From: Cellulomonadaceae bacterium
GTDB lineage: Bacteria > Actinomycetota > Actinomycetes > Actinomycetales > Cellulomonadaceae
Reading direction: 5' to 3'
Length of the DNA stretch: 64,000 bases
Assembly: GCA_031256435.1 (NCBI GenBank)
Contig: JAIRQO010000048.1
Coordinates: 1 to 64,000 of the forward strand
Shown here: positions 58,895 through 64,000 of the stretch, in pieces
Layout: each line of letters starts with the position of its first letter
Numbering within the stretch: position 1 is the stretch's first letter
The notes under the pieces: model-generated
What the model saw: the letters and a program-made list of their open reading frames with translations, nothing else
Told to the model about the DNA's origin: nothing
Databases searched by the model: none
Position numbers and translations under genes: made by a program

Positions 58895-60697
58895 TTAGCG
58901 TGCCCTGCGAGGCGTGAGGGGTTTGACCGTCTTTGACGCGTAGCCCGCTTTGCTCACGGTCACTTTCACCGTGATCTTCTTGCCCTTGTCAGCCTTACGG
59001 ACCTTGTAGGTGCTACGCACGCCCTTGGCGCCCGTCACCTTGGTGCCACCCACGTACCACCGGTACTTCACCGTGGTGGGCGTGGGGGACACTTTCGGGT
59101 TCACGGCAGTGAGCGTTCTACCCACCTTGGAGGTGCCCCGAATCTTCGGCTTTGCCGAGACGGTGAACGACCCCGCAGCTACCGCTGCCGTGCTAGCGGA
59201 CATCTTCGTTACGGAATTATGACCTGCCTTGGTGCCGGTGACTTTCACCGAGACCTTCTTGCCCTTGTCCGCTGCCCCTAGCGTGTACGTAGACTTGGTG
59301 GCCCCGGCAATCACGGCGCCGTTACGCAACCACTGGTACGCGTGCGCCGTCCCGGAAGTCCACGTGCCAGCCTTGGCCGTCACCGTTTTCCCTACCTTGG
59401 CAGACCCGCTCACCGTGGGCACGGCTGCCGTCAACGTTCCTCGCACGCGGATGTAGGACTCGCCGTCTGAGTACGTCACATACTGCTTCCCTTCCACCGT
59501 GGTGACGTACTGCGGTGTTGCCGCGTCAAACGCTACGCCAGCGGGTGTCCACCACGCAGGGTAGCCCCACTCGCCGGGCCCGTACAGGTTCTTGTCCAAC
59601 CCGATGGTTCGGTAGATTCCCGTGGCTGAACCCACACGGATGGTGCCTCCATCCCACGCGTGCAGCGCCCAGATGTTTCCCGCTTTGGGGTTGACTACCA
59701 GATCACCGTCAATCTCCACCTGTCCCCCTAAGGCGGCGGAGATGCACGCGGCTCCAGGACTGTACTTGAGAATCAAGGCCCCTCGGGCGCACTGTCCAGA
59801 CGTCCAGTTTCCGTGGATCACCACCTTGGCGGGCGCAACCCATCCCGCGCGGATGTCCCCGTCATTGACGGTGACGTTGCCGTTGATGGTCACCACGGAA
59901 GCAGTGTTGCTAATCACCGAGTCGATATCCAAACTGTCAGCCTGGACATCCCCATTGACAGTGATGGAACCGCCATGCGGCCACAGTTGAATGTGGCCCT
60001 TGGTGGCGATGGAGGGCAGCCTCACCTGCGCCCCGAGGCCGGTGGTGTTCACCGTCCCGGACCCGGTCAGCGGCTTAGCCACCGCTACGTGGGCACCGGC
60101 GGCTGCCTTGATGATGGAGGGACCCGACGACCATGTGGCCAGCACGGAACTGACGGCCACATCCGTATTTTCCCCGGCGTTGATGCCATTCGGGCCGCGC
60201 ACATTGACGGCGCCGCCAGCCCTGGCGTCGAGGGCCAACACCGCATTGTCCTTCACGGTCAGGGCCCAATCGGAATAGATGGTGTTCGGGGTGTTCACCA
60301 GGAGACTGTGCCCGTTGGTGACCACGGTGATCTTCTGGCCAGAGATCACCATTTTGCCGGGGTATTCCGCGTCCTTGAGAAGTGTGGCCGTGAAGCCGGC
60401 GCCATAGGCCGGGTCCACCGCTTCGGTAGCCCAATCCCACGTGGCGGCGAAGTTGTAGGACTTCATGCAAGGACTCCCACCCAGCGCACAAACCTCCACT
60501 ACGTTGTAGTCCTCCGCCATCGCAGGCGCTGCACCACCCAGCGCTCCCGCGAGCGCCAAGCTGATCACTGCGGCACTTGCCCCGACGATGCGGCGCAGGC
60601 GAGTAGGCTGTTCGTTGTGCCGCGTGGCACCCACATCTCTGCTGGCACCCACCATCACACCGGCACCCTGGGCCGTAGCCGAAAACTCGTTGTGCAT
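58895..60697 (-). CDS. Secreted beta-helix-like protein with two Ig-like repeats
   Basis: 600 residues, ATG 60697 with AAGGGGTG upstream. Signal peptide to about A61 (PAMA-ED). Residues about 65-420 are Gly/Val/Asn-rich with repeated short strands (ITVNGDVQADSLDIDSV, VVTINGNVTVNDGDI), as in right-handed beta-helix or polymorphic-repeat proteins. Two C-terminal Ig-like domains (about 428-510 and 515-597) share YQWLRNG/YRWYVGG, ADKGKK and V-x-V-x-x-KAG motifs seen in Gram-positive cell-wall-associated proteins. Very basic C-terminus (LTPRRAR), no LPxTG or helix: probably released or held by charge to cell-wall polymers. Confidence 0.75.
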   Translation of the reverse strand: MHNEFSATAQGAGVMVGASRDVGATRHNEQPTRLRRIVGASAAVISLALAGALGGAAPAMAEDYNVVEVCALGGSPCMKSYNFAATWDWATEAVDPAYGAGFTATLLKDAEYPGKMVISGQKITVVTNGHSLLVNTPNTIYSDWALTVKDNAVLALDARAGGAVNVRGPNGINAGENTDVAVSSVLATWSSGPSIIKAAAGAHVAVAKPLTGSGTVNTTGLGAQVRLPSIATKGHIQLWPHGGSITVNGDVQADSLDIDSVISNTASVVTINGNVTVNDGDIRAGWVAPAKVVIHGNWTSGQCARGALILKYSPGAACISAALGGQVEIDGDLVVNPKAGNIWALHAWDGGTIRVGSATGIYRTIGLDKNLYGPGEWGYPAWWTPAGVAFDAATPQYVTTVEGKQYVTYSDGESYIRVRGTLTAAVPTVSGSAKVGKTVTAKAGTWTSGTAHAYQWLRNGAVIAGATKSTYTLGAADKGKKVSVKVTGTKAGHNSVTKMSASTAAVAAGSFTVSAKPKIRGTSKVGRTLTAVNPKVSPTPTTVKYRWYVGGTKVTGAKGVRSTYKVRKADKGKKITVKVTVSKAGYASKTVKPLTPRRAR

Positions 60698-60867
60698 CGT
60701 TGCACCCCTTGAACATCGCCATGAACGTTCTGCACGTGAAGGTGACCGCCGTCACTCTCACCTATCAAGCGTGCCGCAGAAAACGATGTGCAACAAGACT
60801 AAATCCGCAACGCGTCTCACAATGCCCCATGATGGCGCCTCATGATTGGAAACCGCGTTAGCCCCCG

Positions 60868-61908
60868 TTACGCCGTGTAGATGTCATGCAGTTCGGAATG
60901 GATGTCCCATACGTCATCTCCGGTGTTGGAAGCTGCAACGATGATCAGGCCATCGGGATCGCGCGAGGTCATGAACGTCACACCCGGGTCCTCGCCCATG
61001 AAGCAGGGCATTTGGGCGTCATCTCCGGCAAGCCAGAAGCCGAAGCCGTAGTGCTCTTCATCGCCATCTTCGTCGGTCCCGGTGGCTTGCACGGAGAATG
61101 CTTGGTCCACCCACGCGGCGGGGATGATGTCCCCGGCCACCAACGCGGTCCAGAACCGCACCACGTCCTCGGCGGTCAGGAAGGCGCCGCCGTCGCCAAT
61201 CCCCTTGGCGGGTACCGAGTAGATGTTGGTCCTCCAGGCATCGTCGCAGAAAATGTAGGCATTGGCACAGTTGCCGGGGAGACGGTCCAACTCAAACCAA
61301 CCGCTGGCCGTCATGCCGGCGGGGGCCAAAACAGCCTGCGCCAGGAACTCGTCAAGCGGCGTTCCCACGGTTTTTTCGACGACGAGGCCGAGCAGCACGT
61401 ACCCGGCGTTGTTGTACGCGAATGTTGTGCCGGGCGCGGACGTAGCCGGGAGGGTGTTGAATCGCGGGAGGAGATCAGTGCCCGTGCGGACGCGATAGTT
61501 GGGGAAATCCGCCCAGAGTTCCTCGTAATCATCCATGACGGATTCGTCAAAATAATCGCCGATGCCGGAGGTGTGCGTGAGCAGGTGGCGGACGGTGACG
61601 TCCGGGTTGATGACGCCCAGAACCTCGGCGCTGAGAACGTCACCCACGCGGGTGTCCAGGCTGACGCGCCCTGCGGCGATGAGGCTGAGTACCCCGACGG
61701 CTACCAGGGCCTTCCCCGCCGACGCGGTGGCAAAGCGCGTGTCCAGACGGTTGGGGCGCTCGTTGGCAATGTCAGCAAAGCCGTGGGCTTGGGACAGCAG
61801 CACCTCGCCATTGCGAACAACATGAATGACGCCGGAAAAGTCAGCAGGCGGAGTGAAGGATGCAGGCGCGGGTGCGGGCGCGGGCGCGTCGGAGGATGCA
61901 GAGTTCAT
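60868..61908 (-). CDS. Serine hydrolase (beta-lactamase/penicillin-binding fold)
   Basis: 346 residues from ATG 61908, 7 nt after TAGACT (leaderless). Active-site S63-A-G-K66 (SxxK) and Y165-N-N167 (YxN) are present, with HTSGI at 112-116 and the family's long mid-section. A distal HxG/KTG-like motif is not clear. No signal peptide, so cytosolic. Such 'class C-like' hydrolases act as esterases or peptidases; the substrate is unknown. A Pro/Ala repeat (PAPAPA) leads the domain. Confidence 0.85.
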   Translation of the reverse strand: MNSASSDAPAPAPAPASFTPPADFSGVIHVVRNGEVLLSQAHGFADIANERPNRLDTRFATASAGKALVAVGVLSLIAAGRVSLDTRVGDVLSAEVLGVINPDVTVRHLLTHTSGIGDYFDESVMDDYEELWADFPNYRVRTGTDLLPRFNTLPATSAPGTTFAYNNAGYVLLGLVVEKTVGTPLDEFLAQAVLAPAGMTASGWFELDRLPGNCANAYIFCDDAWRTNIYSVPAKGIGDGGAFLTAEDVVRFWTALVAGDIIPAAWVDQAFSVQATGTDEDGDEEHYGFGFWLAGDDAQMPCFMGEDPGVTFMTSRDPDGLIIVAASNTGDDVWDIHSELHDIYTA

Positions 61909-62095
61909 GGCGGCTAGTCTACCCGCCGCCCTGCGTGCTACTGACCTGCCCTCAAACCCGCACCGGGCAGTCGCCTCCCGCCCCGCACCACGCAACTACC
62001 CCACCCGTCACCCTTCGACGCACGGCCAACCCCACCCGTCACCCTGCGGTTCGCGCAGCGAGATCGCAGGGTCTCGTCGGGCCTCCATGCCCTTG

Positions 62096-62896
62096 CTACG
62101 GCAGAATCGCGTCCACGTATCCGCCGTCTACGCGCACGGCGGCCCCCGTGGTGGCCGAGGCCAACGGCGAGGCCAGATACGTACACATTGCGGCAATCTC
62201 ATCAGGTTCAATCAAGCGCTGCAGCAATGATTGGGGCCGGTGCAGCCGCATGAACTCGCGTTGGGCCTCCTCCCAGGGCAGCGATGTGTCTACAAGTTGG
62301 TACACAAAGTCCTCCACGCCCCCGGTGTGCGTTGGCCCCGCCAGCACGGAGTTGACCGTCACGCCAGTTCCTGCGGCCTCCTTGGCAAACCCGCGCGAAA
62401 CCGCCAGCAGCGCAGTTTTGGACATGCCGTAGTGGATCATTTCCTTGGGCGTGACTACCGCCGAGTCCGAGGCAATGTACTGCACGCGCCCCCACCCGCG
62501 TTCCATCATTCCGGGCAGGTAGGCGCGGGTCAGCCGCACCGCAGCCAGCACGTTCACCTCAAAGTAGCGGCGCCATTCGTCGTCGGTAATCTCAAGTGCG
62601 GGAGCGGAGCCGAAGATGCCCAGGTTGTTCACCAACACGTCTACGGTTGGCAGGTTGCCGATGACATCCGCCGCCCCATCCGCCGTGGACACGTCCCCCG
62701 GCGCCGCGACGAACTCGCCTCCGGGCACCTCCCCACGCAGCGCTGCAATAGCCGCCTCCACGCGCTCCAACGAACGCCCGTTCACTCCCACGGCGGCCCC
62801 CGCCCGCGCTAGGGAGGCCGCAATGGCCGCTCCGATCCCTTGCGTGGACCCGGTCACCAGCGCGGTTTTTCCCGTCAACTCCATAGTGATGCTCAT
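62096..62896 (-). CDS. Short-chain dehydrogenase/reductase
   Basis: 266 residues. Rossmann motif TGSTQGIG (15-22), GDVS (67-70), NNLG (90-93, in place of the usual NNAG), S143/S145, Y156 and K160 (YGMSK) make a complete SDR active site. LVTGSTQGIGAA suggests NADP-dependent oxidoreductase of the classical type. ATG 62896 is preferred; ATG 62884 is possible. Substrate unknown. Confidence 0.88.
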   Translation of the reverse strand: MSITMELTGKTALVTGSTQGIGAAIAASLARAGAAVGVNGRSLERVEAAIAALRGEVPGGEFVAAPGDVSTADGAADVIGNLPTVDVLVNNLGIFGSAPALEITDDEWRRYFEVNVLAAVRLTRAYLPGMMERGWGRVQYIASDSAVVTPKEMIHYGMSKTALLAVSRGFAKEAAGTGVTVNSVLAGPTHTGGVEDFVYQLVDTSLPWEEAQREFMRLHRPQSLLQRLIEPDEIAAMCTYLASPLASATTGAAVRVDGGYVDAILP

Positions 62897-63112
62897 AGCG
62901 GATATCTTTCCACACCCCGGCACGGATCGGCTTGGCCACCTCGGAAACCCGCGCGCTCCCCTGCCTGGTCACCTCCGAATCCCTCGCGCACCCCCAGGCA
63001 TATCCGTGGGTTCACCAGGCATGTCCGCAGGCTCCCCTGGGCTTTTCAACACGCTCCCCCCTGTTTCTGCCGAACCCGCGCACTCAGGCCAACTCCACGC
63101 AAAGATGGACAC

Positions 63113-63496
63113 ATGGCAACCCCCTCCCCCTCCGCCGTGGCAAAGGCCGAGGCCCAGGTCCGCAAGATCACCTTCGCGTCCGTCTACCCGCTCTACATCC
63201 GCAAGATCGAGGCCAAGGGCCGCACTGTTGACGAACTCCATCAGGTCATCACGTGGCTCACCGGCTACACCGGTGCCGGCCTCGCCGAGGCCATCGCTGA
63301 CAACCGCACCCTCGAGGGCTTCTTTGCCCAGGCCCCCGCCCCGAGTCCCGCAGCGGACCAGGTTACCGGCGTGATTTGCGGTTACCGCGTAGAAACCATT
63401 GAGGACCCCGTACTGCGCGATTGCCGACGCTTAGACAAGGTCATCGACGAACTCGCCAAAGGCCGGCCCCTGACCAAAATCATGCGGGACCTGTAA
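63113..63496 (+). CDS. DUF2200 domain protein
   Basis: 127 residues; VYPLYIRKIEAKGRTVDELH, VITWLTGYT and DPVLRDCRRLDKVIDELAKG are the DUF2200 signature. Function unknown, cytosolic. ATG 63113 lacks a good ribosome site; AAAGAT 6 nt upstream could be a weak leaderless -10. The Pro-rich DNA between 62897 and 63112 holds degenerate repeats but no gene. Confidence 0.85.
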   Translation: MATPSPSAVAKAEAQVRKITFASVYPLYIRKIEAKGRTVDELHQVITWLTGYTGAGLAEAIADNRTLEGFFAQAPAPSPAADQVTGVICGYRVETIEDPVLRDCRRLDKVIDELAKGRPLTKIMRDL

Positions 63497-63548
63497 GAAC
63501 TCCTGACCTGTCAAGGCACCCGCACCGCGAGCGGGATAGGGTGACACC

Positions 63549-64000
63549 ATGACTGAAAACCGCGTTGTTGCTATCACTGGAGCGTCCAATGGCATGGGCC
63601 TGGAAGCCGCCACGTTGTTTGCGGCTCGAGGGTGGCGCGTGTTTGCCGGGGCACGCCGCGTGGAACGGATTCCCCAGGACAACGGCATTGTGGCCCTCCC
63701 CCTTGACGTGACAGACTCCGCCTCCAACAGCGCTTTCGTCGAAGCAATTCTTGCCGCAACGGATGGCCGGATTGACGTGATCATCAACAACGCCGGGTAC
63801 GGCGAGTTTGGTCCCGCTGAAGAGATCCCCATGGCCGAGGTGCGGCGCCAGTTTGAGACGAACTTCTTTGGCGCCGTGGAGTTGACGCAACTGGTTCTTC
63901 CGGCCATGCGCAAGGCCGCAGCAGGCCGAATTGTGAACGTGTCCTCCATTGGTGGGGACATCTACATGCCGCTCGGCGCGTACTACCATGCCACCAAGGC
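63549..64000 (+). CDS. Short-chain dehydrogenase/reductase (3' end cut by window edge)
   Basis: First 150 codons of an SDR: TGASNGMG nucleotide-binding motif, LDVTD, INNAGYGEFGPAE, NVSSIGG and a final Y-x-x-x-K (YHATK) right at the window edge. ATG 63549 follows TAGGGT (63537-63542) with 6 nt: leaderless. Likely an NADP-dependent oxidoreductase like the neighbour at 62096. Confidence 0.88.
   Translation, partial: MTENRVVAITGASNGMGLEAATLFAARGWRVFAGARRVERIPQDNGIVALPLDVTDSASNSAFVEAILAATDGRIDVIINNAGYGEFGPAEEIPMAEVRRQFETNFFGAVELTQLVLPAMRKAAAGRIVNVSSIGGDIYMPLGAYYHATK

Overview
The window is high-GC actinobacterial DNA (Actinomycetota). The evidence is sortase-type LPVTG surface proteins, many leaderless genes with a TANNNT box 6-7 nt before the start codon, PadR/HAAS operons, a sterol-carrier-like gene and a RicR/CsoR-type copper regulator. 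The lineage looks like Actinomycetales or Micrococcales, but the genus cannot be placed from sequence alone.

Layout. 1-8 kb holds two paralogous LPVTG-anchored surface proteins, both on the minus strand and sharing termini and 5' leader, with a small toxin-antitoxin-like pair between them. 8.1-8.7 kb is a patch of dispersed palindromic repeats. 8.7-9.8 kb is a ROK repressor. 10.4-34.3 kb is one uninterrupted minus-strand gene for a secreted repeat protein of 7947 residues. 34.8-38.9 kb has a Pr6Pr-like membrane protein, a FUSC-family protein, a DUF1801 protein and an orphan two-TM coiled-coil protein. 39.2-39.4 kb is a tRNA-Asp/tRNA-Phe operon. 40.1-43.1 kb has a degenerate luciferase-like protein, a formate/nitrite transporter, a sterol-carrier-like protein and tRNA-Glu. 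43.1-49.2 kb, downstream of tRNA-Glu, looks accessory: an AlbA-like remnant, metallophosphoesterase, VOC protein, AbiE toxin-antitoxin pair with a clear operator, acetyltransferase and DUF4143 ATPase. 49.4-56.6 kb carries two PadR-HAAS modules flanking a metal module (CsoR/RicR-type repressor, metallothionein, CDF exporter) and an RNase H-like protein. 56.6-64 kb has a small translationally coupled orphan operon, an AlaA-like aminotransferase, a secreted Ig-like protein, a serine hydrolase, two short-chain dehydrogenases and a DUF2200 protein.

The most unusual signal is a dispersed repeat system built on a box GTGGGCCCGGAT (or CTGGGTCCGGAT). In six intergenic arrays the boxes repeat almost always exactly every 31 bp in one orientation, then flip through a palindromic core with a fixed 44-bp box-to-box distance, and continue every 31 bp in the opposite orientation. 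The same boxes occur inside two open reading frames, where the spacing changes to multiples of three (30/39/45 bp) and they encode low-complexity peptide. A second palindromic repeat (GGTTTCGACC...GGCTCAACC) is also carried in frame inside the giant gene (three copies) and the sterol-carrier gene. No transposase or RAYT gene is visible in the window.
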